Of a stretch of DNA of 48,121 nucleotides, positions 15,437 through 23,627 are shown one piece after another. Position 1 is the first letter of the stretch. Each line of letters opens with the position of its first letter. Where the stretch lies: assembly GCF_900113865.1 (NCBI RefSeq), contig NZ_FOQY01000050.1:1-48121 (forward strand). Direction: 5' to 3'. A program made the position numbers and the translations under genes. This stretch comes from Streptosporangium canum. GTDB taxonomy: Bacteria; Actinomycetota; Actinomycetes; Streptosporangiales; Streptosporangiaceae. The notes below the pieces were generated by a model. The model made no database searches and was not told the origin of the DNA. It saw only the letters and a list, made by a program, of their open reading frames with translations.

Positions 15437-16630
15437 ACCGGTTGTCCTGCTCCTGCCCGAGACGCCGGCGACGATCGCGCTGACCACGGCGAGCGCCGCT
15501 CCCACCCACATCACCGCGGAGATCGACACTCCGTCCACGACCCGGCCGCCGGCGAACGAGCCGAGCGCGATGGAGACGTTGAAGGCGCCGACGTAGAGCG
15601 CCGTGCCCATCTCACCGCCGCCCGACCTCATGATCCAGAGCTGCAGGGTCACCCCCACGCCGCCGTAGCCCAGGCCCCACACCACGAGCATGATCAGGGG
15701 CAGGTCGATCAGGGGCAGCGCCGCCGTGGCGAGTGCCATGAGCACGGCCAGCGTGACCAGGACCGGCTTGGGGTTCTTGGCCGCCCATGCGCCTGCCACG
15801 AAGTTGCCGGCCACGCCCGCGGCGCCGTACAGGAGGAGGGCGGTGCCGACGAGGGCGGGACCGGCGTGGGAGACCTGCTCCAGGAACGGCCGGACGTAGG
15901 TGTAGGCCGCGAAGTGGCCGGACACGATCAGGACGGTCAGGACGAGGACGACCTTGAGCGGGCCGGAGAGCCACGTGAGCGCCCCCTGTGACGCGCGGGC
16001 CGGGGCCTCGTGGGGCAACGGATCGGACGCGCGGGCCCGGGATTCGCCGGGTAGCGGCGGCAGGGTGGTGGCCAGCAGCGCGAGCAGGACCAGGGCCAGC
16101 ACCCCCATGGCGATGAACGCGGTCCGCCACCCCGCGAACGACGAGATGAACGTCGCTGCGGGCACCCCCAGTACCGACGCCACCGACACCCCGGCCAAGA
16201 TGATCGACGTGGCCCGCCCGACGGACCCTTCGGGCACGAGCCGCGGGCCGAGGCCGGCCGCGAAGGCCCAGAATCCGCCGATGCTCACCCCGGTCAGCAC
16301 CCGGGCGGCCAGCATGACGGGGTAGTTCGGTGCGAACGCGCCCGCCAGGTTGGCCACCGCCAGCAGCGCCATCAGCCCCAGCAGCATGACGCGCCGGTCG
16401 AGCCGTCGGGTGGTGATCGCCAGCACGGGCGCGGAGACGGCGGCGACCAGTCCGGGCGCCGACATCATCAGGCCGGCCGCCCCTTCGGAGACCCCGAGGG
16501 TGGCGGCGATCGAGGTCAGCAGGCCAACGGGCAGCATCTCGCTGGTCACGATGGTGAAGGTGCCCATCGCGACCGAGGACACGGCGAGCCAGCGCGCTCG
16601 GGTGGCGGCGGAAACATCGGTCATGGTCAT
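15431..16630 (-). CDS. MFS transporter, DHA1 (AraJ/NepI-like) drug or metabolite exporter
   Basis: 399 residues with twelve hydrophobic segments. The DHA1 pattern is visible: motif LPVGLLTSIAATLGVSEGAAG after the first helix, a DRR loop between helices 2 and 3 (RRLDRRVMLLG), and motif C-like glycine-rich helix 5. A proton-driven export role is known for the family. ATG 16630 (MTMTDVSAATRARW) is preferred over an extended start. It diverges from a LysR regulator across a short shared control region, so it is probably the regulator's target. Confidence 0.92.
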   Translation of the reverse strand: MTMTDVSAATRARWLAVSSVAMGTFTIVTSEMLPVGLLTSIAATLGVSEGAAGLMMSAPGLVAAVSAPVLAITTRRLDRRVMLLGLMALLAVANLAGAFAPNYPVMLAARVLTGVSIGGFWAFAAGLGPRLVPEGSVGRATSIILAGVSVASVLGVPAATFISSFAGWRTAFIAMGVLALVLLALLATTLPPLPGESRARASDPLPHEAPARASQGALTWLSGPLKVVLVLTVLIVSGHFAAYTYVRPFLEQVSHAGPALVGTALLLYGAAGVAGNFVAGAWAAKNPKPVLVTLAVLMALATAALPLIDLPLIMLVVWGLGYGGVGVTLQLWIMRSGGGEMGTALYVGAFNVSIALGSFAGGRVVDGVSISAVMWVGAALAVVSAIVAGVSGRSRTTGS

Positions 16631-16683
16631 GCCAGCCAGCTTTCTGCCGGCCACCAGCGGGAACAATGGCGAAGATCGAAGGC

Positions 16684-16705
16684 TTGGTTTAGGTGGACTA
16701 AGCAA
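16684..16705. promoter_or_regulatory. Dyad operator between MFS and LysR genes
   Basis: Inverted repeat TTG-N2-TTAG-N5-CTAA-N1-CAA, containing a T-N11-A type core expected for LysR regulators. It lies 17-38 bp upstream of the LysR start and within the MFS promoter region. Confidence 0.5.
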
Positions 16706-16721
16706 TCAGATGGAGGCGGAG

Positions 16722-17624
16722 ATGGAGTTCAGGGAGCTGGAGTGCTTCATCGTGCTCACCGAGGAGCTGCACTTCGCGCGTACGGCCGAACGCCTCTACC
16801 TGTCACCTGGCCGGGTGAGTCAGCTCATGCGCTCACTGGAGACCAGGGTCGGCGGCCGGCTCTTCCACCGGACCAGCAGGCGCGTGCGCCTCACGCCCCT
16901 GGGCGAACGTTTCCTGGCCGACCTGCGCCCCTCCTACGACGGCCTCGCGAACGCGGTCAGCCGGGCCAAGGCGGCCGCCCGCGAGGTGACAGGCGTGATC
17001 AGGATCGGCTTCCTGTCCACGCCCACGGACGTCGTCACCGGCAGCGTGCGCGCCTTCGAGCACCGGTACCCGGGGTGCGAGGCGGAGCTGGTGGAGATCC
17101 CGCTCTCCGACCCCTTCGGCAAGTTGCGGGCCGGGCAGGTGGACATCGCGTTCACGCTGCTCCCGGTGGACGAGCCCGATCTGGTGACGGGTGAAGGGCT
17201 GAACCGGGTCTCGTACCAGCTCGGCCTCTCCTCGCGCCACCCGCTGGCCACCCGTGCGAGCATCGGCGCGGAGGAGCTGGCCGGCGTGCCCCTGATCGGC
17301 CTGGACGGCCCGGCTCCGCGCACGTGGCGCGAGCGGGTGGCACCGTCCGCAACCCCTTCCGGCCGTCCTATTCCCCTGGCCGCTACGGTGACCACCAGCC
17401 AGGAGGGCATGACCCAGGTGGCGCTCAACCGGGGCGGCATGTTGTTCTGCACCCCCACGGCGGCTCACCACGGACGCCCGGACGTCAGCTTCGTCCCCGT
17501 CACGGGGTTGCCTCCCTCGATCCTCGGCCTGGCTTGGGTGAAGGCGGCGGAGACGGCGACGATCCGGGCGTTCAACGAGACGGCCGTCGGGCACGCGCTC
17601 GGGGTGGCGGCCCTGGTGGCGTAA
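16722..17624 (+). CDS. LysR family transcriptional regulator
   Basis: 300 residues. The N-terminal winged helix reads MEFRELECFIVLTEELHFAR, then RLYLSPGRVSQLMRSLE and GGRLFHRTSRRVRLTPLGE, followed by the linker helix and a periplasmic-binding-like effector domain (from about residue 90, IRIGFLSTPTDVV). The start at 16722 follows GGAGG at 16713-16717; an in-frame ATG at 16710 is less well placed. It probably controls the divergent MFS exporter in response to a small molecule. Confidence 0.93.
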   Translation: MEFRELECFIVLTEELHFARTAERLYLSPGRVSQLMRSLETRVGGRLFHRTSRRVRLTPLGERFLADLRPSYDGLANAVSRAKAAAREVTGVIRIGFLSTPTDVVTGSVRAFEHRYPGCEAELVEIPLSDPFGKLRAGQVDIAFTLLPVDEPDLVTGEGLNRVSYQLGLSSRHPLATRASIGAEELAGVPLIGLDGPAPRTWRERVAPSATPSGRPIPLAATVTTSQEGMTQVALNRGGMLFCTPTAAHHGRPDVSFVPVTGLPPSILGLAWVKAAETATIRAFNETAVGHALGVAALVA

Positions 17625-17911
17625 GACATGCGCGGGGTAGCGGCCCTGGTGGCTAAGACATGACGGGCGACAAAATCCCAGAAACCGCTGTGGACGTTAT
17701 CGCCGAGGGCGTTGACCCGCGTGACTACGGCTCGGCCCGCTGAGGCGGGGCCTCCCACAAGGCGGCCATGAAGGCTGCTGAGCAGTTCCGACTCGGCGAG
17801 TCTTCCGTGCGGAGACCCGTCGGCGGTGTTCCCGGCGTGAGCGAAGAGTCCGCGCGTGCTACCGGGGCGACGGGTGACAACCGCAACCCCGGCGGTGTTC
17901 AGGCAGCAGAA

Positions 17912-17943
17912 AGGCCCTCTCCCAGAACCTTTGGAGAGGGCCT
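17912..17943. terminator. Terminator hairpin in the left att copy
   Basis: 11-bp perfect stem (AGGCCCTCTCC with GGAGAGGGCCT) and a 10-base loop. It corresponds to the tRNA-Ser terminator at 23587-23621. Confidence 0.7.
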
Positions 17944-17951
17944 CTGACCTG

Positions 17952-18010
17952 CGGAGGTTCGGGGATTTGAACCTCGGATGGGCTGCAGTCCCAAACCGCA
18001 TCAGCAGCTC
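17952..18010 (-). pseudogene. 3' half of tRNA-Ser(GCT), integration scar
   Basis: On the minus strand this carries the anticodon region GCTGCTGATGC, a variable arm, the T arm (GAGGTTCAAATCCCC) and acceptor AACCTCC. It aligns with the intact tRNA-Ser at 23628-23717 but loses similarity at the anticodon and has no 5' half. Some stem bases are no longer complementary, indicating age. Confidence 0.8.
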
Positions 18011-18525
18011 GGTGCGCCATCGTTCAGGACAGTCCCACCTGGACCAACGTCCGTCGGCGGTCCTCCTTGAGCGGCCTGGTACGGCGGTGAACTACAACCC
18101 ACACTGCAACCCCGTACAGGGTCTTCACCCTGCCTTCGGTCGCTGCGTCCTCCGGCACTCGCATGTGCGGATGTCACTCAGCCGGCTGGCGTTGCCTTTT
18201 CCCGATCTTCCGCACCAACCACACGACGAAGGCCACGAGTCCCAGTAGGGTCAGCAGGAAGAGCAGGCCGATGAACGGTGGTAGGGAGTGGCCGCCCAAC
18301 ACGTCCACCAGCCATGGCAGGTCGAACAGCGCGGATATTCCGAAGATCACACCGAATCCGACCAACCCTAAGACCATCGTGAAGGCGAACTCTTTAGCTG
18401 CTTCCCGCAGGCGGCCCATCCGGCACCTTTCGTCGTTTGACCCGATTCTGTCTGGTAACCCGCAGGGGCGCATGGCAGCCGGTAAACAGGTTCGTGGTCG
18501 GAACCGAACGGGAGTAGCGACCCAC
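18002..18525. repeat. Duplicated block, copy B
   Basis: Diverged copy of 10371-10880. It begins within the tRNA-Ser scar, so the scar flank and the small membrane protein gene moved or evolved as one unit. Confidence 0.8.
18174..18419 (-). CDS. Small two-helix membrane protein, paralogue of 10532-10777
   Basis: 81 residues, the same length as its paralogue. It begins MGRLREAAKEFAFT, followed by helix one (MVLGLVGFGVIFGISALF), DLPWLVDVLGG, helix two (FIGLLFLLTLLGLVAFVVWL) and a basic tail (RKIGKRQRQ). Most differences are conservative, and the frame has stayed open in both copies. An extended upstream frame to 18602 lacks similarity to the paralogue, so the start at 18419 is chosen. It lies just inside the left end of the tRNA-Ser element. 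Confidence 0.82.
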   Translation of the reverse strand: MGRLREAAKEFAFTMVLGLVGFGVIFGISALFDLPWLVDVLGGHSLPPFIGLLFLLTLLGLVAFVVWLVRKIGKRQRQPAE

Positions 18526-18670
18526 AGGGTCAGCAGGGCACCGGTGACCGGCGAACCGCTGAAGTACAGCACGTGCTGTGTGACGGCTCGAACTCCTGAC
18601 ATCCTGCCTGCGAATCGGCCCGAGCTCGGGCTGTGCGGGGTGCGAGCTGGGCGGAGGACTCCCCGCGAGT

Positions 18671-18720
18671 GACCGTGACTGACCGCAGTTGACCGCCCTT
18701 AATGGCCCGCTAATGGCCCG
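18671..18720. repeat. Bipartite phased repeats: GACCG x3 (10-bp period) and TAATGGCCCG x2
   Basis: GACCG recurs at 18671, 18681 and 18691, then TAATGGCCCG is exact at 18700-18709 and 18711-18720 (period 11). The same two-part layout is seen near 44361-44420, 45311-45366 and 47365-47428. No tRNA fragment is evident directly beside it. The rest of the gap 18526-18885 shows only another repeat pair at 18847. Confidence 0.55.
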
Positions 18721-18846
18721 GCGGTCACCTTGGCCCTACGTGGGTGACCGCTTCTTTATCAGGACCATCCCGGCCATGATCGGCAGCTCACAACCCGGTC
18801 TTGAGCAGTGCTGGACGGGTGTGGATGTGAGCCGTCGTGTGCCTCT

Positions 18847-18867
18847 GTTGCAGCATTCGTTGCAGCA
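18847..18867. repeat. Paired direct repeat GTTGCAGCA
   Basis: GTTGCAGCA at 18847-18855 and 18859-18867, period 12 bp, just past the end of the minus-strand SRPBCC-like gene. It is of the same type as other scar-associated pairs. Confidence 0.5.
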
Positions 18868-18885
18868 CGCGTCCGCCGAGAACCC

Positions 18886-19245
18886 TCACTGCCCGAAGGA
18901 GAACCGGAGCTGGGCATTGATCAGGAAGTTGAGCCGGTGACGCAGACGATCGATCACAGCCTGTTCCGGAGCTTCCGCAGGTGTCAGTAGCGTCCAGCGC
19001 AGTGAGCACCCGCCGTCCTCGGTCGGCCGGATGTCGAACCGGATCTCGTCATCGGGCCTTTCCGGCCACAACGACGACCAGACCACGAGTTCCGGCTCCA
19101 CCGCCCGGAGAATGCGCGGCTCGACTTCATCGGAGTGCAGGTCCAGCCACTGCCGTCCGCCAGGTCGCCGAGGGCCGGCCAAACTCTCCCACACGGTGTG
19201 AGGCAGCGGCGGCTGCGTACGCGCTCGCGAACTCAACTCGATCAT
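18886..19245 (-). CDS. SRPBCC-like conserved protein, 119 aa
   Basis: Begins MIELSSRARTQPPLPHTVWE, then LDLHSDEVEPRILRAVEPEL, VWSSLWPERPDDEIRFDI, a paired strand CSLRWTLLTP and a long C-terminal helix DRLRHRLNFLINAQLRFSFGQ. The alternating strand pattern closed by a long helix is that of polyketide-cyclase/START-like hydrophobic-pocket proteins, and such short versions are common in actinomycetes. The ligand is unknown. It lies inside the decayed tRNA-Ser element, so it is probable cargo. Confidence 0.75.
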   Translation of the reverse strand: MIELSSRARTQPPLPHTVWESLAGPRRPGGRQWLDLHSDEVEPRILRAVEPELVVWSSLWPERPDDEIRFDIRPTEDGGCSLRWTLLTPAEAPEQAVIDRLRHRLNFLINAQLRFSFGQ

Positions 19246-19296
19246 TTCCGTAGTTTAGAAGGAGCCGGTCGGATCGGTCGTCATGCGGTCGCTGTT

Positions 19297-19425
19297 CACC
19301 AGTTGCGGATCAAAAGATCGACCTTGCGCCGTTCCAAGCCGTTCAATGCAGGTCAGCGACCATACCCGATCCTTCCTGAACGACCTTGAACCCCCTTGTA
19401 TTGCAACGGGAAATGCAACGGAGAG
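19297..19425. repeat. Scar-like repeat with tRNA-Lys-like 3' region
   Basis: GTTGCGGATCAAAAGATCGACC, read on the minus strand as GATCTTTTGATCCGC, resembles a Lys anticodon loop. It is followed by GTTCCAAGCCGTTCAATGCAGG and a direct pair TGCAACG at 19402 and 19414 (period 12). It belongs to the family at 13497 and 42745. It explains most of the 347-bp gap 19246-19592. Confidence 0.5.
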
Positions 19426-19592
19426 GATCCCGTTACCCGGCGGACTGGGGCTGAGGCACGAAGTCCCAGACCTTCGATCGCCCCCGCCCTTGAGTGGAGA
19501 TCAGCCACAGTCAGGCGATTGTCAGCCATGCATGGTGGCGGTGATGTTGCCCTGGTGTGCCGGAGCGACGGCAGGTGCAGCGATCAAGATCT

Positions 19593-19811
19593 CTACTTCA
19601 GCCACTCGAGCACGAAGCCTTGCCCTGCACGGTTATTCCTGGGCTGAGGCCTTCGCCTGAGCTTGAAAAACCGGCGGTACAGGGCGAAAAGAATGAGGAT
19701 AAGTGCGGCGGTAATGCCAACGCTGAAGACAATCAGGCTAACGCCCATGAGCAGGCTAGCTATGGCCTCGTAGGAAAGACCGAAGAGGATGACTAACTCG
19801 TCGGAGGACAT
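19593..19811 (-). CDS. Small membrane protein, 72 aa
   Basis: MSSDELVILFGLSYEAIASL leads into a hydrophobic stretch (about residues 17-45, LLMGVSLIVFSVGITAALIL) and a basic tail (RRFFKLRRRPQPRNN). One long or two short transmembrane helices are possible. GAGGAG lies six bases before the ATG, which supports expression. It is similar in size and shape, but not in sequence, to the duplicated 81-residue protein. It lies within the decayed element. Confidence 0.65.
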   Translation of the reverse strand: MSSDELVILFGLSYEAIASLLMGVSLIVFSVGITAALILILFALYRRFFKLRRRPQPRNNRAGQGFVLEWLK

Positions 19812-20076
19812 AGCGGCTCCTCATCACATAAGAGGGAAGTCGAAGGTACAGCACCATGGCGGAAGCCGCCTGATCGTATGCGGCCGCGTGGCCCACGTGC
19901 GGCGGATCGAATGGATACGGTGTGCAGGTGGTGCGGTGGGCGGCCCGTGGTCCCGCCGCCAACCGAGACCGGCGCCCACGCCGCATGTTCGGGCGGCGTT
20001 CGGGTGGCGGGCCGTGCGGCGGCGCGCCGCGCCGCCGTGCTTGATACCTATGAGAACGATTCGGCAGTGTGGCGGG

Positions 20077-20421
20077 ATGCTCCAGAACGCTTCGGATTGC
20101 CTTGAGGTCCATGTCACTGTCGGCAGCCGCGAGGAGGCGAATCGAATCTGTTCGGCAGTGGTCGAGCAACGGCTGGCCGCTGACTGCCAGATCATCGCCC
20201 CGATCGAGTCCACCTACTGGTGGGCGGGAGAGATCCAGCGCTCCGAGGAGTGGCTGTTGCTGATGAAGACCACCGTTGAGCGGTTCGATGAGCTCGCTCG
20301 GCGGGTGCGGGAGCTGCACTCCTATGAGGTGCCGCAGATCGTCGCGGTCGCGTTGGCGGCCGGCACCGCTGACTACCTGGAGTGGATCAAGCGGGAGACG
20401 ACCCCAGGCTCCGGCGCGTAG
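20077..20421 (+). CDS. cutA: Divalent-cation tolerance protein CutA
   Basis: 114 residues: EVHVTVGSREEANRICSAVV, EQRLAADCQI, STYWWAGEIQRSEEWLLLMK and ELHSYEVPQIVAVAL are the family signature (GSREEA and the ELHxYEVPxI box with the binding residues). CutA forms ferredoxin-like trimers linked to copper and other divalent cation tolerance. The ATG at 20077 is preferred because it begins the conserved domain; upstream in-frame starts add GC-rich, non-conserved residues. It is convergent with, and slightly overlaps, a truncated regulator gene. Confidence 0.92.
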   Translation: MLQNASDCLEVHVTVGSREEANRICSAVVEQRLAADCQIIAPIESTYWWAGEIQRSEEWLLLMKTTVERFDELARRVRELHSYEVPQIVAVALAAGTADYLEWIKRETTPGSGA

Positions 20422-20910
20422 AGGTGATGTCGCCGAGGAGTTCCCGAGCGGCCTGGTCCTGTTGGATGACGAGAGCCTTCTCCAGCGCCGTGAGGTCCTG
20501 GAGTCCCCAGGTCGATCCGCTGCGCTGGGCGGTATCGAGTGCGCGGTGGGCGTAGGCGACTCCTTCGGCAACGTCGCCGATCCGGAGCTGGGCCTGGGCG
20601 ATGTCGGCGTGGATGACGGCCACCTTCTTGTGGTCGGCGTCCTGGGCGACGGCCGACAGCACGGCCTGTCCGGCCTCGATCACCTGGCGCTCGTCACCGA
20701 GTCGTACGTAGGTGGACAGTTGAAAGGCGGCCATGCGGCCGGGGTCAAGGAAACGGGTCCAGGCGCGTTCGCGGTGCGGGCGGGCTCGACCGTATGCATC
20801 TTCGGCCTGCTGCAACAGGTCGACGGCGCGGCGGTCGCCGAGTGCGGCCAACTCTTCGGCTTCCCGGCTGAGCAGCCATGCCCGGGTGGCGTCGTCGCCC
20901 TGGGCACGAC
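20387..20910 (-). pseudogene. Truncated Xre-family regulator, C-terminal TPR part
   Basis: Reading from about 20910 on the minus strand gives AQGDDATRAWLLSREAEELA, then LLQQAEDAYGRA, a conserved TRFLDPGRMAAFQLSTYVRL and further helix pairs to the stop at 20387. This is the tetratricopeptide half of the large actinomycete helix-turn-helix regulators with about 400 residues. The DNA-binding half is missing. The break coincides exactly with scar flank sequence (CGTTCAGGAC...CCCACCTGGA), so the gene was cut by an integration or deletion event at that repeat. Confidence 0.75.
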
Positions 20911-20911
20911 C

Positions 20912-20975
20912 GTTCAGGACGGTCCCACCTGGAACGCGCTGATACGGCGGGGAACTGCAACCCGAGCGAGCTCGT
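20912..20975. repeat. Fragment of tRNA-Ser scar flank
   Basis: CGTTCAGGACGGTCCCACCTGG and TACGGCGGGGAACTGCAACCC match the flank at 18021-18110. Here the tRNA part itself is gone and the flank abuts the truncated regulator. Confidence 0.65.
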
Positions 20976-21114
20976 GAACCTAGGTGCGCGAGTGCCTCTC
21001 CAGCCGAATCGTTCTGTCACCGGGCTAACAGCTCCTACCGGAATGACTTTCGCTGTGCCCCTGCCCGTCTCGACGCCGGAGAACTTTTCAGCAGGGTCAC
21101 GCATCTAACAGCTC

Positions 21115-21825
21115 ATGATCGAAATGACGGGCAAGAGAGCGATGATATCGATCATCGCAACGGCGGTCATGGTGGCCTCGGCGGTCGGCGCGGCCAGTAC
21201 GGCCCAGGCGGAGACCGTCAAGATCCCCAAAGGGTTTCTGCTGACCGAGGCCGAGGCGACCAAGCCCCTCACCGAGGATCAGGCGGCCGATGAGTGGTGG
21301 ACGGTCAGCGACAAGCTGACCAAGCCGTTTGGGCTCAACCCCTGCCGCTCCAAGGAGAAGCCCCGCGATGGCCGCATCGCGATGCGGACCATCACCGAGG
21401 GGACCAGCGCCCCCTCGTACGCCACCGAGCAGCTCGTGCTGTATCCCAGCGCGAAGAACGCCGGGGCCGCGTTCCGCAAGCTCCGCGCCGACGTGAAAAA
21501 ATGCGCCAAGGCCAAGGCTCCGCAGCCGGCGACCGTGGCCGGGAGCTTTCACCGCTACACCGGCAAGAAGGTGAACATCGCAGACGAGGCCCTGCTGGTC
21601 AAGGGGAGCTCCTACGAAAGAGGCACGGAGGAGCCCCTCAAGGGCGAGCTGTACATCTCCAGCGGAGAGCGGTACGTCGTCGTCCGCCGCGGGAGCGCCT
21701 TGGTCCTCTACACCGCCGACTCCTACTGGGCCGGCGAGGACACGACCAAGATACTCACCAACAGGGCGAAGAAGATGGCCAAGAAGGTCTGCGACCTTCC
21801 CGGTGTGTGTACTCAGCGAGGATGA
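21115..21825 (+). CDS. Secreted PknH-like extracellular-domain protein
   Basis: 236 residues with an N-terminal signal peptide (basic MIEMTGKRA, hydrophobic IISIIATAVMVASAVGA, cleavage near TAQAE), then a domain resembling the soluble sensor domains attached to actinobacterial kinases: two central cysteines (NPCRSK and VKKCAKAK), VAGSFHRYTGKK, YVVVRRGSALVLYTADSYW, and a C-terminal CDLPGVC. Such domains bind unknown ligands outside the cell. An ATG at 21124 is an alternative start. A strong inverted repeat follows 15 bp after the stop. Confidence 0.78.
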   Translation: MIEMTGKRAMISIIATAVMVASAVGAASTAQAETVKIPKGFLLTEAEATKPLTEDQAADEWWTVSDKLTKPFGLNPCRSKEKPRDGRIAMRTITEGTSAPSYATEQLVLYPSAKNAGAAFRKLRADVKKCAKAKAPQPATVAGSFHRYTGKKVNIADEALLVKGSSYERGTEEPLKGELYISSGERYVVVRRGSALVLYTADSYWAGEDTTKILTNRAKKMAKKVCDLPGVCTQRG

Positions 21826-21840
21826 TTGCCGGCTCTCGGC

Positions 21841-21881
21841 CGATGTCCGGCAACGCTCGTGGTGGGCATCGCCGGACATCG
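21841..21881. terminator. Inverted repeat after the secreted protein gene
   Basis: Perfect 11-bp arms (CGATGTCCGGC and GCCGGACATCG) around a 19-base loop, 16 bp past the stop at 21825. No T tract follows, so it is an inferred terminator. Confidence 0.5.
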
Positions 21882-21959
21882 AGTCCCTCCGCTCCCATGG
21901 AAAGAGATCCTCATAGACAGTGCGGCAGGCATTCTGTTAGGCGCTCTAGGACACCAATG

Positions 21960-22853
21960 TCAAGCCAGCTCTGGAAATGCGCCTTCAGGGCTTTCGTAGT
22001 AGCGGGCGATGGAGGCTCGGTGAGGTAAGGCGCCGGGCTGGAGGTGACGCGGTTCCAGCCGGACGCCGGTACGTCGTTCAGCGAGCGCCAAAGCGCCCTC
22101 GATGTAGGGCGGGAAGACCTCAGGGTCCGGGTCGAAATCCCAGATCATCCCCAGTTCTTCGAGGTCCTGTTTCAGTCGTTCAGGGTCGGTGCTGTCGCTC
22201 CAGTGGGCGAACATCGGGACCAGGCGCGCGACGATGTGGCCGTCTACGGCATGGATGAAGTGGGAGTGGTGGTTAACATTGCGCTCAACGCTGGCGATCG
22301 ACGTACCTTGCGAGAGGGCATGCACCACGTCGCGCAAGATCCCGGCACGGCCGCACTCCACCATGATCGATCCACCGGGAGCGCGGCCGACTTCGATGGT
22401 GGCGAAACCTTCCTGTTCGGGATCCTCGGTGAGTCCCAGCCGGCGTAGCACCTCTTCAGGCGCGAGGTCGGCTATGAAGGTGAAACAGAACGCTGCCGGC
22501 GCCCATCCAGACTGGCTCCACCATGCGTAAACGTCCGTAGTCGCTCTGTGGTCACCAACGATGATCGGCCTCTCGGAGAGATGGCTCATTCCATCTGTTA
22601 CCGGATCGACAGGAACTCGGTGACTACAGCTTTCTTCCGTCTCGTCGTACAAGGCCAGGTGCGTGGGACATGGCCACATACGACAGGTGGGACACGTCTT
22701 TACGTCATCGAATGTGCAGTCATCGCAGCCGCGGGGATATCGCCTGTGCGTGGCATGGCGAGAGCAAAGGCGCCACTGGGCGATGACGCCCAACTGGTGA
22801 AGGGCATCGACCCGAGCGACCGCCTGCACGGCCTTCTCTGAGAATTCTGGCAC
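21960..22853 (-). CDS. DUF6461-type protein with Cys-rich N-terminus (GTG start)
   Basis: 297 residues. Residues about 30-70 hold a Cys/His-rich patch (CSRHATHRRYPRGCDDC and CPTCRMWPCPTH) that could bind zinc. From about 105 onward there is a DUF6461-like domain: WAPAAFCFTFIADLAPEEVL, RRLG, HFIHAVDGHIVARLVPMFAH, and GALALAERRTGVRLEPRHLQ. The GTG start at 22853 follows AAAGG. DUF6461 proteins are widespread in actinomycetes and often lie in accessory DNA; the function is unknown. The Cys-rich extension is not typical of the family as I know it. Confidence 0.7.
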   Translation of the reverse strand: MPEFSEKAVQAVARVDALHQLGVIAQWRLCSRHATHRRYPRGCDDCTFDDVKTCPTCRMWPCPTHLALYDETEESCSHRVPVDPVTDGMSHLSERPIIVGDHRATTDVYAWWSQSGWAPAAFCFTFIADLAPEEVLRRLGLTEDPEQEGFATIEVGRAPGGSIMVECGRAGILRDVVHALSQGTSIASVERNVNHHSHFIHAVDGHIVARLVPMFAHWSDSTDPERLKQDLEELGMIWDFDPDPEVFPPYIEGALALAERRTGVRLEPRHLQPGALPHRASIARYYESPEGAFPELA

Positions 22854-23109
22854 AGGAACCTTTCGATAGTTCCGACGAGGCGTAAGACGAGCCCTTCCGA
22901 TTATCCAGGGCCACGAATGTCTACGTCATCGGCCATGACGGTGGCCAGGCCATATGTGAGAACCGCGCATGCTTCAACTCACTTACGAATTCGTGCGACT
23001 CGGCCTGTTCACGGCCATCGCTTTCTTCTCCTTCGATCTTGGTTTCGCAACCCGAAGGATCACGCGATGGCCGTCCTCATTTCACGGCGCCCCACCGACT
23101 AGCTGGGGA

Positions 23110-23552
23110 AACTCATACACCACCTCCGTGGACGCAACCGCACGGTTGCGACGATCCTCACGAGTGCGGCGCGGAGTGGCATCGCCGGCCGTGCAAGAAG
23201 CGGTATACCGAGCACAAACACCGTCCGGACTGCCCGAAGGCCTGCAAGCGGCACGGTCACGTCTGCCCGAAGCGGATGTGTCCGAAGGGACGCACGGTCA
23301 TCCGGACCGCTGCCCCAAGCGCACAGGCGGCGGCATGATCTTTCGGCAGCGTAAGAGCCGGAGCAAGCTCACCCTTCAGTGCCCTCCCGAGCTGTTGCCC
23401 CTTCTCCGGACTCATCGCGACGTGCAGGCGGCCGAGCGGGAGAAGGCCGGAGAGCTGCGGGAGGACCACGACCGAGCGCTACACCCACGTGGCCGGCGCG
23501 CTGATGCAGGACGCGAACACGCGCATGGGGGCCGCCCTCTGGGGCGACGGGT
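23110..23552 (+). pseudogene. Decayed tyrosine integrase of the tRNA-Ser(GCT) element
   Basis: Three frames carry successive pieces of a Streptomyces-type integrase. The first has the His/Cys-rich segment (CPKACKRHGHVCPKRMCPKG). The second continues CPKRTGGGMIFRQRKSRSKL, TLQCPPELLPLLRTHRDVQA and ends at GELREDHD. The third supplies only the C-terminus TERYTHVAGALMQDANTRMG with the nucleophile Tyr in ERYTHV and the stop TGA at 23550-23552. Two frameshifts and an internal deletion of roughly 100 codons, removing the Arg I and HxxR boxes, make it inactive. It ends 75 bp from the 3' end of tRNA-Ser. Confidence 0.85.
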
Positions 23553-23586
23553 GACAACTGCAACCCCGGCAGTGTGCAGGCAACAG

Positions 23587-23621
23587 AAAGGCCCTCTCCC
23601 GAAACTTGGGAGAGGGCCTTT
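23587..23621. terminator. tRNA-Ser(GCT) terminator
   Basis: Perfect 14-bp stem (AAAGGCCCTCTCCC with GGGAGAGGGCCTTT) around a 7-base loop. It is symmetric, so it may also stop transcription from the integrase side. Confidence 0.85.
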
Positions 23622-23627
23622 GACCTG

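Larger units (their letters stand above)
17868..18010. other. Left direct repeat (att-like) of the tRNA-Ser(GCT) element
   Basis: This stretch repeats, with scattered differences, the sequence at 23538-23690: an integrase tail GGCGACGGGTGAC, AACCCCGGC, AGAAAGGCCCTCTCCC, then the terminator hairpin and the 3' half of tRNA-Ser. The two copies flank the 5.7-kb decayed element. The left gap (17625-17867) shows no recognisable gene. Confidence 0.75.

Noticed and set aside
22917..23102. 61-codon gene upstream of the integrase relic
   Set aside because: No ribosome site or family resemblance, and the neighbouring frame already holds decayed integrase sequence.
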